Assembly: GCA_913049565.1 (NCBI GenBank)
Contig: CAJWZG010000015.1
Coordinates: 1 to 22,017 of the forward strand
Direction: 5' to 3'
Origin: an uncultured Gammaproteobacteria bacterium
Lineage (GTDB): Bacteria > Pseudomonadota > Gammaproteobacteria > Pseudomonadales > Azotimanducaceae_A
Length of the DNA stretch: 22,017 nt
Position numbers and translations under genes: made by a program. Below are positions 1-7,674 of the stretch, one piece after another (positions within the stretch are counted from its first letter, which is position 1; each line of letters begins with the position of its first letter). Below the pieces are notes generated by a model. It was not told where the DNA came from and did not search any database. It saw only the letters and a program-made list of their open reading frames with translations.

Positions 1-1559
1 TATAAATAATCCCGATGAACAACCAAGTCGTTAAAAATCATCGACGGTGGCTGCAGTGGTGTTGCTGCGGGGCTACTAGCGCTTAGGGTCGCAATTGTTT
101 CAATCTGCCCGTCTCTGTAGGTCTTTATTTTGCCTGTGCTGCCCTCGAAAACAAAAATCGTCTCGCCCCGTAGAGCCAACCCTTCCGGCGCCGTCAAGCC
201 ATCGACGACAACTGTCGTCTCTCCACTTGCCGTCACTTTGATTAGCTCACCACGGGTGTAATCAGAGACCAGCAGGCCATTCTCATAGGCAACTACATGG
301 GTAGGCGCAGCAAAGTCATCGCTCAGCGTCTTGTGGAATGAACCATCCATGTTGAGCAACACAAGGGAAGACGAGCCATGCAAAACAACAGCATAAAACC
401 CATTAAAAACCGTCGCCGAAACCGGTACGTCCAGCCCCTCCATACTCTGCATTACTGCGCCGGTATTTGGATTCAATAGCTTCACGGAGTTGTCCAACCA
501 GCTAGTTAACAACAAGTTTTCACCAAGAGTTGAAACTGCGGTGGTCGTGCCCAGCGGCGACGATTGAAAGATATTGCGTAACGCCCAAGAGTCCTTGTGA
601 GTGCCCATGTCAATTGCTCGCAGAGACTGCAGGTCGGCGACGATTAACTGCTCATCCAGTACAGCCAAACCTCCGGGATGGGCAATGCCCGGCGGTAGCA
701 CTTCTGCAACACCCTCACCTACAACTTTGACGATAGAGCCATCGGCATAGCTGGAGACAAACAACCTGTCTTGTGCGTCGAAGGCAAAATTGTCGAGCCC
801 AGTTTGCAGTTGCGCTAGGACAACCTGAGAGCCATCAGAATTACGCTTCACTACCGTGCCAGCCCCGGTATCTAGAATATGCAGTTCTCCCTTCGAGTTG
901 AATTTAACCGCCGCGGGCACCACAAAACCTGTCGCCTCGACACGAAGCTCTCCGGTGTCTACGTTGAGGCTAACCACTTCGTTGTTGAACCAGCGGGGAC
1001 CATATAAACGATCGTCTGGCCCCCAATCCATGCCGTTCAGTCCGCAGCCTGGACCCAAGTCATCGCGGATAGTTCTTGGTTCCTGTGCCCCCATAGGATC
1101 TACCTCAAAAACGCCGTCCGCAAAAAAGCACTGGGCCACAAACAGCCGACCATCGTCAGAAAAGGTAATTGGGTTAACTCCGGGGGCAAGATTAGCGGCT
1201 ATTTGTCGCGTGCCGTCTTGAAGAAAACCGGCCACTTCACCCGTCAGTATGCTGGTCCAATAAAAATCGCCTTGGGTATTAAATGCCAAATCATCGGGGC
1301 CGAAAACGCCATCTTCAGCACCATAGCGTTTGATAATTTCATTGGTTTGGGTGTCTATTACTGATATGTCGGAGCCGATTACAGAGGTAGCGTATAGATG
1401 CCCATCTGGCCCAAAGTGGATACCGTTCACGCCGGAGATTTGCGCTCCACTCAAAAACAATTCCATCGTCGGTGATGCTTCTTGCTCTACCTCGCTTGCA
1501 CAACCTAGCAAGCCAATCATCATCAAAGTGCCAATCGCAATGCTGTAGGGGCTTTTCAT
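1..1559 (-). CDS. Beta-propeller (SMP-30/NHL-like) lipoprotein, partial at left edge
   Basis: This open frame starts at an ATG at 1559 and stays open to the window edge: 519 complete codons, after which the last two bases read TA-, which could be a Tyr codon or a stop. The N-terminus is a lipoprotein signal peptide with lipobox L17-L18-G19-C20. The rest is made of repeated blades of the type GxxFGPDGxLY, DDLAFNTQGDFY, PGGLAVLDEQLIVAD and PEGLALRGETIFV, typical of SMP-30/gluconolactonase, NHL and Vgb-type propellers. The length is well above a single SMP-30 domain (about 300 residues), so there are either many blades or two propellers. A clear GGAG lies nine bases before the ATG. It is the third gene after the transporter and TauD genes, 43 bases behind TauD. 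A periplasmic lactonase or substrate-binding role is an inference; the fold assignment is fairly safe. Confidence 0.85.
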   Translation of the reverse strand, partial: MKSPYSIAIGTLMMIGLLGCASEVEQEASPTMELFLSGAQISGVNGIHFGPDGHLYATSVIGSDISVIDTQTNEIIKRYGAEDGVFGPDDLAFNTQGDFYWTSILTGEVAGFLQDGTRQIAANLAPGVNPITFSDDGRLFVAQCFFADGVFEVDPMGAQEPRTIRDDLGPGCGLNGMDWGPDDRLYGPRWFNNEVVSLNVDTGELRVEATGFVVPAAVKFNSKGELHILDTGAGTVVKRNSDGSQVVLAQLQTGLDNFAFDAQDRLFVSSYADGSIVKVVGEGVAEVLPPGIAHPGGLAVLDEQLIVADLQSLRAIDMGTHKDSWALRNIFQSSPLGTTTAVSTLGENLLLTSWLDNSVKLLNPNTGAVMQSMEGLDVPVSATVFNGFYAVVLHGSSSLVLLNMDGSFHKTLSDDFAAPTHVVAYENGLLVSDYTRGELIKVTASGETTVVVDGLTAPEGLALRGETIFVFEGSTGKIKTYRDGQIETIATLSASSPAATPLQPPSMIFNDLVVHRDYL

Positions 1560-1602
1560 TTAAATTGTCTCCAAACAAACCATTGCTAGAAACTACTTGA
1601 AC

Positions 1603-2457
1603 CTACCGGGGTTCGCTACCTGCAACCGTCAAGCGATGCAAAACTCGCCGATGTCCGGCATAGCCGCCCTGAGCGCTGTGCATCACACAGCGGTTGTCCC
1701 AAATACCCAGCATGTTGGGCTGCCAACGGTGGCGATAAATAAACTGGGGTTGCCGCATATGCTCGAATAATTGGTTCAGCAAGTGAGCGCCCTCTTCATC
1801 AGACAGTCCCGCCACGCCAATCGTGTACAGCGGGTTAACCCAAAGCGCCTTTTGCCCAGTTTCCGGGTGCGTTCGCACTAGGGGATGCGCCTGTGTTTTG
1901 AGTGCATCGTCACTGGGGAGCAGCGTCATGCTGCGTCTATCGCCGCCGCCGGATTTAACCCCCTCATGGCTGTAGGGTTTGCGGGCGCTGTGAATTGCCT
2001 CAAGACTTTCTAGTTCTTTTTGTCGACCTTGATCGAGCTCTGCATAAGCACGAACCCCATCCGCATAGTGAGTATCGCCACCAACCGGTGGAATTACTTT
2101 CGCGTGGAGGATGGTGGCATTTGGCGGCGTCGGCTGAAACGACCAATCTGAATGCCAAGTGCCGCCAAACAAGGGCACGTCCTCCTCGGGTTCGCGCCGC
2201 ACCTCGACAATATGCTCATGTCCATCAATGGCCAGTACATAGGGATCGTCGCCAAAGGGCCCAATGGCAAGGCTAAATGCTTCTAGCTGCTCATATGACA
2301 TTATTTGGTTGGGGAAATAGACAACCTTATGCTGTAACCAAGCCTGCCTAATTTGAGTCGTCGCTTCGACGCTAAGCGGCGTGGACAAATCGACGCCCTC
2401 AATAGCGGCACCAAAGTCGTGTTCGTGAGGCGTTATTTTCATTTTGTTCTGTTCCAC
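1603..2457 (-). CDS. TauD/TfdA-family Fe(II)/2-oxoglutarate-dependent dioxygenase
   Basis: This 284-residue cytoplasmic oxygenase couples oxidative decarboxylation of 2-oxoglutarate to hydroxylation of a small substrate. Family members act on taurine, alkyl sulfates, 2,4-D and similar compounds. The iron triad is visible as H102-x-D104 (GTWHSDWSF) and H260 (WDNRCVMH). R271, eleven residues after H260, sits where the family binds the 2-oxoglutarate carboxylate. The start used is a GTG at 2457. An ATG five codons later (2442) is equally possible, with GGAA nine bases upstream, and would remove only MEQNK. The gene lies 24 bases behind the MFS gene and 43 bases ahead of the propeller lipoprotein, so the three are probably co-transcribed. 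The substrate cannot be told from the sequence; family membership is near certain. Confidence 0.93.
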   Translation of the reverse strand: MEQNKMKITPHEHDFGAAIEGVDLSTPLSVEATTQIRQAWLQHKVVYFPNQIMSYEQLEAFSLAIGPFGDDPYVLAIDGHEHIVEVRREPEEDVPLFGGTWHSDWSFQPTPPNATILHAKVIPPVGGDTHYADGVRAYAELDQGRQKELESLEAIHSARKPYSHEGVKSGGGDRRSMTLLPSDDALKTQAHPLVRTHPETGQKALWVNPLYTIGVAGLSDEEGAHLLNQLFEHMRQPQFIYRHRWQPNMLGIWDNRCVMHSAQGGYAGHRRVLHRLTVAGSEPR

Positions 2458-2481
2458 TTACCCGTTTGTTAGACCGTTGCC

Positions 2482-3855
2482 TTAGTAACGACCTTGGTTT
2501 ATCTGGTCGCTTAGTTTTTTCTCTGCACCACCTAGGCCAAGTCCCGCATCCAGCTCAGCGACTCGATCAGCAACCCGACTCGACGTGCCGCTACGCATGC
2601 GCTGGCGCAGAGTGCGCGCGAACAACAGGCCAACAATGGAAACAATGCTCAACGCGAGAAACATCAGCGCATAGCCAACCCCGCCGGGATTGCCATCTAG
2701 AATCAGCGCCCACAGCAGATACGCGAAGGACGATGGTAGGTAGACGATGAAAGAAGCCAAGGCTATGGCCGAGCCTGAAAAACGCTGGGGCAATCCCATT
2801 TCTCCATAAGGCGCAAAATACAGGGCGCGCATGAAGAAAATTGCAAACGCAAAGGCCATCAAGCAAATCATCACTACCCACGAGGAAGCGCCGCCTAAGG
2901 TAAGTAACACCATTAAAATTGCCAGTGTTGACGTGAGCACAAAGCCTGCACCAAGCCCACCCACAGCGCCACCGAGGAAGCGCTCGGCAAGATAGCCCGA
3001 CGGCAAGGCAACAGCGATGCGGCCACCCGATGTGGAGGCGATGCCAAATAATGAAATTGCCAAGGCCGGTAATGCGTACATCTCGCCAAGGTAGGTGACA
3101 AAGTACGGCATGGCGGTATAGACAAAATAAACACAAAAGCCGGCTGCCCCAGCAAGCCAAACCTCGGGCACCCGCAAAATTAACCGCATACCCGCTAGCA
3201 CCTCCTGATTCGCCAAACTCGGATTGTTAGCAGTCTTCAGCAACGTTTCCGCCGGTAGCATAAACCAAGCCACAACCCCAAGAACGACCATGACAACCGC
3301 GTTGAGCATAAAGGCCAGCTGCAGCCCGAGAATGCTATAGCCCATGAACACATAGAGCCCAACGGTAACGCCATTTTGCAGCAGCTCAACGCCACCCCGG
3401 CCACCTTCAAGCAACCCGAAAATTTTGCCTTGGTTGGTGTCGTCGGTGGTCTTACGCACTGCAGAAAGGACCGCTGGCCAAAAAGCGCCCTCGCACCAAA
3501 GGGATAACATTACGAACAAAAAACACAGCGTCGCAAAGTCGGTGGTTTGGCCAAGAAAGAACGTTGTGAGCCCACCCATAACCATATTTAAGGGGATCAA
3601 CACTCGGGATGAAAAACGATCCTGAACCCAGGCCAAAGCGACATAGAGGATGTTGTGAACAACGCCATAAATTGACATGAGGATGCCAAACTGAGTCTTG
3701 GAGATATTCCACAGTTCTAACATCTGCGGCAGCAATGCACCCTTCATCGCTAGCACAGAAAAGGCAAATTGGGAGCACAGGACCAATACCAGAAAGTTCA
3801 TCAGAACTGCCCGGGACGAAAACACAGGCCGTTCACTCACGTGCTTTGCAACCAT
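2482..3855 (-). CDS. MFS transporter (about 12 transmembrane segments)
   Basis: This is an inner-membrane major facilitator superfamily carrier of 457 residues from the ATG at 3855. A TTG nine bases further upstream (3864) would add three residues, and the ATG is preferred. Hydrophobic helices fill the protein from residue 20 to about 420. The loop between helices 2 and 3 (WVQDRFSSRVLIPLNM) fits MFS motif A (G/x-x-D-R-x-x-R). The C-terminal 40 residues are hydrophilic. It is the first gene of a minus-strand operon with the TauD dioxygenase and the propeller lipoprotein, so it probably imports the substrate of that pathway or exports its product. The direction and substrate are not readable. 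The gene diverges from the PhyH gene across a short intergenic region of about 130 bases. Confidence 0.92.
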   Translation of the reverse strand: MVAKHVSERPVFSSRAVLMNFLVLVLCSQFAFSVLAMKGALLPQMLELWNISKTQFGILMSIYGVVHNILYVALAWVQDRFSSRVLIPLNMVMGGLTTFFLGQTTDFATLCFLFVMLSLWCEGAFWPAVLSAVRKTTDDTNQGKIFGLLEGGRGGVELLQNGVTVGLYVFMGYSILGLQLAFMLNAVVMVVLGVVAWFMLPAETLLKTANNPSLANQEVLAGMRLILRVPEVWLAGAAGFCVYFVYTAMPYFVTYLGEMYALPALAISLFGIASTSGGRIAVALPSGYLAERFLGGAVGGLGAGFVLTSTLAILMVLLTLGGASSWVVMICLMAFAFAIFFMRALYFAPYGEMGLPQRFSGSAIALASFIVYLPSSFAYLLWALILDGNPGGVGYALMFLALSIVSIVGLLFARTLRQRMRSGTSSRVADRVAELDAGLGLGGAEKKLSDQINQGRY

Positions 3856-3949
3856 CACCGCCAACCCAAAAATTTAATACCAGTTAACGAGTGGCATAGT
3901 CACCTGCTTACGGCAACTTTGGTAGGCTTGTCGACGGATTTGCCTTCGG

Positions 3950-3961
3950 TGGCAGGTGCCA
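3950..3961. promoter_or_regulatory. Short dyad (TGGCA-GG-TGCCA) in the MFS/PhyH divergent spacer
   Basis: This is a perfect 5-base inverted repeat separated by GG. It lies 25 bases before the PhyH start in the only intergenic stretch between two divergent genes (3856-3985). It could be an operator half-site pair or simply a hairpin. No paired -35/-10 boxes with good spacing were found here. Confidence 0.25.
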
Positions 3962-3985
3962 GAAGATGGCCTAGCGGAGTGATCT

Positions 3986-5020
3986 ATGCCCAACCAGTCC
4001 ATAAACTATGCGCAATCAGAGGGCCTGACTAAAGCCCGTTTGGACGATGCACATATCAGCAGCTGGCGCGACAGGGGCTTCGCCTTGATCCACGATCTAT
4101 TGCCTCGCTCACTTCTGCAAACCTTGAAAGAAGACGCATTGGCTTTCTACCCAGCACCAAATAGCGCGGCCGCCGAGCAGTATTTTGATTTCAGCAGCAG
4201 CCAAAAATTTGTTTTCCCTTCGCGGTCAGCAGCCTTTAACTCGATCACCCTGCATCCTGCCTTACTGCAGGCTGTTGCCGACCTGTTGAACCTGCCTATT
4301 TGGCAACTGCGGCTAACTCAGTCCGATCTTTGGCCTAAGTACGGGGGGGCAGATTCAAAGGACCCTGAGGCCAATCGAGACCAGCGGATGCACTGCGACT
4401 ATCCGAACCATAGCCTAGTGCACCCGCCGCCTTGGGAAAGTCCCGAAGCGGTCGAGATGATTATTTATCTGAACGATTACAAAGAATGTGAGGGTGCCAC
4501 CGCAGTCGTGCCGCGTAACGGCCCTGACGATCCCGCCTACCCTTGGCCAATTGTGCAGGCACCCGGAGTCGGAGATTTAGACTACATAAACGATCGACAG
4601 GCAGCCGAAGCCTATATGACCGAGCGCGACCCAGCAGCCGCAGCCTTTCGCCAACAGCACCTGTATGCAAGGGAACTGGTTGCCAAGTACCAGTTTGGGT
4701 CTGTGCTCTTTTATCGCCACGACACCTGGCATCGAGGTCGCCCGGTAAAGCAAGACGCACTGCGTTTAGTGCAAAACCTCACCTTTACCAAAACCGGTCG
4801 GGACTGGTTGGGTGTACTGCACTCAGGTTGGTCTTGGTCGATGTATGAAAGCGATAAGCTGATGGAAAAGCTGATTGCACAGGCCAGTGTAGATCAGCGC
4901 ACCGTGCTCGGTTTTCCACCACCGGGCCATGACTATTGGAGTCCCGAAACGGTAGCAGCCGTGGAGGCGCGATATCAGGCTTTTGGCATAGATATGACAG
5001 CGTACAAAAAAGCCCTTTGA
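3986..5020 (+). CDS. Phytanoyl-CoA dioxygenase (PhyH)-family oxygenase
   Basis: This 344-residue protein belongs to the PhyH branch of Fe(II)/2-oxoglutarate oxygenases, which hydroxylate CoA esters, secondary metabolites and other small molecules. The metal ligands are visible as H136-C-D138 (RMHCDYPNH) and H249 (HDTWHRG). R260 lies eleven residues after H249, the spacing used by human PhyH (H264/R275) to hold 2-oxoglutarate. GGAG six bases before the ATG supports this start. The gene diverges from the MFS-TauD-propeller operon, so two mechanistically similar but unrelated-subfamily oxygenases face each other across one spacer, suggesting a shared pathway. Its 3' end is overlapped on the other strand by a doubtful membrane ORF. 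The family call is safe and the substrate unknown. Confidence 0.92.
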   Translation: MPNQSINYAQSEGLTKARLDDAHISSWRDRGFALIHDLLPRSLLQTLKEDALAFYPAPNSAAAEQYFDFSSSQKFVFPSRSAAFNSITLHPALLQAVADLLNLPIWQLRLTQSDLWPKYGGADSKDPEANRDQRMHCDYPNHSLVHPPPWESPEAVEMIIYLNDYKECEGATAVVPRNGPDDPAYPWPIVQAPGVGDLDYINDRQAAEAYMTERDPAAAAFRQQHLYARELVAKYQFGSVLFYRHDTWHRGRPVKQDALRLVQNLTFTKTGRDWLGVLHSGWSWSMYESDKLMEKLIAQASVDQRTVLGFPPPGHDYWSPETVAAVEARYQAFGIDMTAYKKAL

Positions 5021-5341
5021 ACTCGAGCAGAGAGGACCTTTAACGATAAAGATACGGGTAGAGCCTTCAGTCGTCGGCTCGAACGGGGTACTACTCGTAT
5101 ACAACGCCTTTCTGTTTAGGAATGTGAATAACAGCAACCTGACAAAGACTGCTGTTGCGAAGCCCAACAAACTCCACCGAGCCGGCCCCGTTGCCGGACT
5201 AAAAACCATTCCTCCTAAAAGCGTGAGAGCGAGCACAAAACACGCGTGGGGGACATAACGCAATATTTTGGCGAGCCAAACCCCAAGGCGAATTGAAAAA
5301 CTCAACGAAGCCGGCAGTTTGTTGTCACCTGAATAGTCCAC
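4823..5341 (-). CDS. Doubtful or truncated two-helix membrane protein
   Basis: This open frame of 172 codons begins at a GTG. Residues 1-105 (5341 to about 5027) look like a plausible small membrane protein with two hydrophobic segments, around residues 18-48 (LGVWLAKILRYVP...) and 56-76 (WSLLGFATAVFVRLLLF). The remaining third is antisense to the well-supported PhyH gene for 198 bases and does not look like conserved protein. There is no visible ribosome site before the GTG. It lies 66 bases behind the HXXEE gene on the same strand. It may be a real gene whose original end was lost, a remnant, or a chance ORF. I recognise no family. It is the only occupant of 5021-5407. Confidence 0.38.
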   Translation of the reverse strand: MDYSGDNKLPASLSFSIRLGVWLAKILRYVPHACFVLALTLLGGMVFSPATGPARWSLLGFATAVFVRLLLFTFLNRKALYTSSTPFEPTTEGSTRIFIVKGPLCSSSKGFFVRCHIYAKSLISRLHGCYRFGTPIVMARWWKTEHGALIYTGLCNQLFHQLIAFIHRPRPT

Positions 5342-5407
5342 AGATGCATGCGAATGACGAAGCCGCCGTTCACATGGCTATCTGCGTGGCAACCTGCTTG
5401 CGGGCAG

Positions 5408-5974
5408 TCACTTCACCAACCAGATAAGAACAAAATGCGCGACAAAGCCATAGAGGCTGAGGCCAAATATTTCTCGCAGCGAAGCACCCTGCTCCGAAGC
5501 CAGCATCACAGACTTTATGTACAGAGGTAGAAACATGAAAAGCGCTGTAATCATGCCGGGACTGTAGCCGCTTTGAACCGTCGCCACGCCTATGTGGAAT
5601 ACCCCATTCCCCAAAGCCATTGCATTAATGAATAGAAACACCAGCGCAAATACTAGCGTTGCTGGTCTGAGGACATAAAGAATAGTCGCGCCGAAATAGC
5701 CAAGCAGATTCACGCTCACCACGGTCATAGGCGATATGTCGAGACCCGAGCGAAAAGCCCAATTCAAAAAATGATAATCGTTGCCAAGCACAAGAGGTGC
5801 CAGCAAATATTCCTCGACTTGATGGGAAGCTAAGGCAACCAGGGGTAAAGCCGTGACTACGTAGGCACTCGCCCGCTTCCGAAGAAAGGCCAGAACAAGT
5901 AGGGAAACAGCGAGGACACCGACAAAGACCCATTGCATCGCAACAACACTGGGATCCTGAAAGGTGGGATTCAT
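5408..5974 (-). CDS. HXXEE-motif integral membrane protein
   Basis: This membrane protein has about 188 residues and five or six hydrophobic helices. It carries the signature HQVEE (residues 51-55 from this start), followed by a conserved-looking DYHFLNW and, after another helix, NGVFHI (His near 127). These features match the HXXEE domain family, whose biochemical role is unknown; the buried His and Glu residues suggest a metal or hydrolase site, which is an inference. The frame extends upstream to a GTG at 6058, but the ATG at 5974 is chosen because AAGAGG stands eight bases before it and the extra 28 residues are hydrophilic and unlike the family. It lies 86 bases behind the small lipoprotein gene on the same strand. 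Confidence 0.82.
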   Translation of the reverse strand: MNPTFQDPSVVAMQWVFVGVLAVSLLVLAFLRKRASAYVVTALPLVALASHQVEEYLLAPLVLGNDYHFLNWAFRSGLDISPMTVVSVNLLGYFGATILYVLRPATLVFALVFLFINAMALGNGVFHIGVATVQSGYSPGMITALFMFLPLYIKSVMLASEQGASLREIFGLSLYGFVAHFVLIWLVK

Positions 5975-5982
5975 AAGCTTAG

Positions 5983-5988
5983 CCTCTT
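5983..5988 (-). promoter_or_regulatory. Ribosome binding site deciding the HXXEE start
   Basis: The minus strand reads AAGAGG eight bases before the ATG at 5974. The upstream alternative GTG at 6058 sits two bases after the preceding gene's stop codon, and its upstream bases are that gene's coding end. This favours the shorter protein. Confidence 0.6.
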
Positions 5989-6060
5989 CTCTGTGGCGCA
6001 TATGTCTGTAGAAATAACGGGACTTATCAGCACCAATTGCCAGCCATTCGTTTGTCACCT

Positions 6061-6540
6061 TTAATCTGGCCCTGAGTACGTTTGGACCAGCGCCGCCGTC
6101 TCTAACATCGTTGCGAAACTATCTTCCGAGGCTATCCGACACCTGCCACCTTCTCGAGAGATTAATGGCGGGCTGTCGCCCATGTAAATCGAAGAACGTC
6201 TTTGGTAAGTCAGGTCTACAAGGTTTACCTCGTGTAAACGCACACTGCGCAGGGCTGAGCTTTCCGTTTTTTGAGTAACGACAAGCCTTTGCTGATTCGT
6301 CTGCGCGGGCATGCGGCCATAGTTAAGCGCAGTACCGTGCCGGAGATCTGCTATGACCAATCGCGCAGACTTGTCACCTTCCTCTGTGCGGACAAACACC
6401 TCAAACAATTGTTTTTTGTCGGCAAAAGAACAGACCAATACCCCTTTACTCGCCTGTAACTGTGGTTCTGCACCTGAAATATAGCCACAGCCTGCGACCA
6501 TGCACACTATTCCCAACCAACCCAAACCACCAATTTTCAT
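6061..6540 (-). CDS. Small hypothetical lipoprotein
   Basis: This is a predicted lipoprotein of 159 residues. A signal peptide of 17 residues ends in the lipobox V15-A16-G17-C18, followed by a mature region with little hydrophobicity and two further cysteines, near LVCSF and GGRCRI, that could form a disulfide. The frame can be extended to a GTG at 6567, but the ATG at 6540 gives a clean signal peptide directly and has GGTG just upstream. I recognise no domain. It precedes the HXXEE membrane gene on the same strand, so the two may work together at the envelope. It diverges from the GST-like gene. Confidence 0.75.
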   Translation of the reverse strand: MKIGGLGWLGIVCMVAGCGYISGAEPQLQASKGVLVCSFADKKQLFEVFVRTEEGDKSARLVIADLRHGTALNYGRMPAQTNQQRLVVTQKTESSALRSVRLHEVNLVDLTYQRRSSIYMGDSPPLISREGGRCRIASEDSFATMLETAALVQTYSGPD

Positions 6541-6625
6541 ATGTTCACCAAGCATCGACGCAACCACAGCAATATCGTAAAGACTTGAAACTGCATTGCG
6601 TTTCGTCAGGCCTACCGGTCATAAA

Positions 6626-6639
6626 CTAACAAATGTTAG
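6626..6639. promoter_or_regulatory. Inverted repeat CTAAC-AAAT-GTTAG in a divergent spacer
   Basis: Perfect 5-base arms surround a 4-base centre in the 214-base spacer between the lipoprotein gene (minus) and the GST-like gene (plus). The position fits an operator for a dimeric regulator acting on both genes. No regulator gene is present in the window and no convincing -35/-10 pair was found beside it. Confidence 0.35.
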
Positions 6640-6754
6640 CCTAGAAACAATAGTTCTCAGCGGCTCCATGACATTCGCTGCAGAACAAAAGACGCTTTGA
6701 CTCGATGGATGCACCTCGGCAAAGATAATCATCTGTACAACGAGAGGAAAGTAA

Positions 6755-7567
6755 ATGCAGAACGCGGAATCGCAAGGGCCGGAATTCATAACGCTAGATG
6801 CAGCTGCAGCGATGCAATCAGGCACCCGCATAACATTTATTCCCGGGCTGCCGGCATTGTACGCAGAGGCATTGAAGAACATTTGCTTTGTCAAAGGCAT
6901 ACCGCTGGTCCGGGCTCTGCACCCTATGATGGGTAAGGACAAAGAGACTGGGGCAGACCGGCAAGCTCGGCTCTACGAACTCACCAGCCAAACCAGCATT
7001 CCCACCATGTTCCATGACGAGGAGCGGCCACGGAACGTCTGGATTGAGCAATTGTCGCTGGCGGAGCGTATTGGCGCGCCCCATACGCCAACCCTAATAC
7101 CGGATAATTTCGAACAGCGCGCCGAGGTGCTGGGGCTGTGTGCAGTCGTGCTTGGCGAAGACGGCATAGTTTGGAATATGAGAATCCTCAGCGACGGCGC
7201 GTTGGCGCAAAAGTATGGCTATAGCGAAGACGCCAGTGCAGCCGCGCCGAGAAAGATCGCAGAGGTACTGACACTCATTGATAGCCGTCTGTCTGCCCAA
7301 GCAAAAAACGGTTCACCCTACCTTGTGGGCAGCACGGTCACCGCAGCGGATGTTTATTGGGCAACCATGAGTATGTGCGTGCTGGTACCAGCACCGGAAA
7401 TCATGCCGCTGACACAACAAAATAAAGGCATGCTGAAATACTTTGCAATGAACGGCCAGATCCCCGTCATCGCCGAGGCGCTAACTGAGAGCATCAAGGA
7501 ACATCAGCGCCACATCCTTGGCACCTACTGCGAGACACCGGCTGTGCTCGGCGGAGATTACCTGTAG
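6755..7567 (+). CDS. Glutathione S-transferase-like protein, divergent
   Basis: This 270-residue cytoplasmic protein has a two-domain GST layout. The N-terminal thioredoxin-like domain holds the cis-proline segment SIP83TMF and the helix WIEQLSLAERI, where GSTs normally carry the glutathione-binding Glu-Ser pair; here it is E98-Q99. The helical C-terminal domain carries the N-capping box T196-A-A-D199 in a typical SPYLVGSTVTAADVYWA segment. The catalytic Ser/Tyr/Cys region near residues 28-38 (FIPGLPALYAE) is not standard. It may be a thioltransferase, lyase or non-catalytic binder. A strong AGAGGAAA site precedes the ATG. The downstream VOC gene is 107 bases away on the same strand, and the pair resembles aromatic or ether-cleaving catabolic sets. 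Confidence 0.85.
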   Translation: MQNAESQGPEFITLDAAAAMQSGTRITFIPGLPALYAEALKNICFVKGIPLVRALHPMMGKDKETGADRQARLYELTSQTSIPTMFHDEERPRNVWIEQLSLAERIGAPHTPTLIPDNFEQRAEVLGLCAVVLGEDGIVWNMRILSDGALAQKYGYSEDASAAAPRKIAEVLTLIDSRLSAQAKNGSPYLVGSTVTAADVYWATMSMCVLVPAPEIMPLTQQNKGMLKYFAMNGQIPVIAEALTESIKEHQRHILGTYCETPAVLGGDYL

Positions 7568-7674
7568 CAGTGTGGTGCAGGACGACTGCGGCGGGCTTGC
7601 CAAGGGCGCTGGCGCTATTGACGAATCGCATACGTCGGCCAGAGGCATTTTTTAACGCCCGTTAGAGATACAAC

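Noticed and set aside
2591..3778. Additional minus- and plus-strand frames inside the MFS gene
   Set aside because: Cys/Arg/Trp-rich translations typical of shifted frames of a membrane-protein gene. The MFS frame explains the region.
6697..6729. TTGACT and GATAAT as a sigma-70 promoter for the GST-like gene
   Set aside because: The spacer is 21 bases, too long for a normal promoter. Each box alone is weak evidence.
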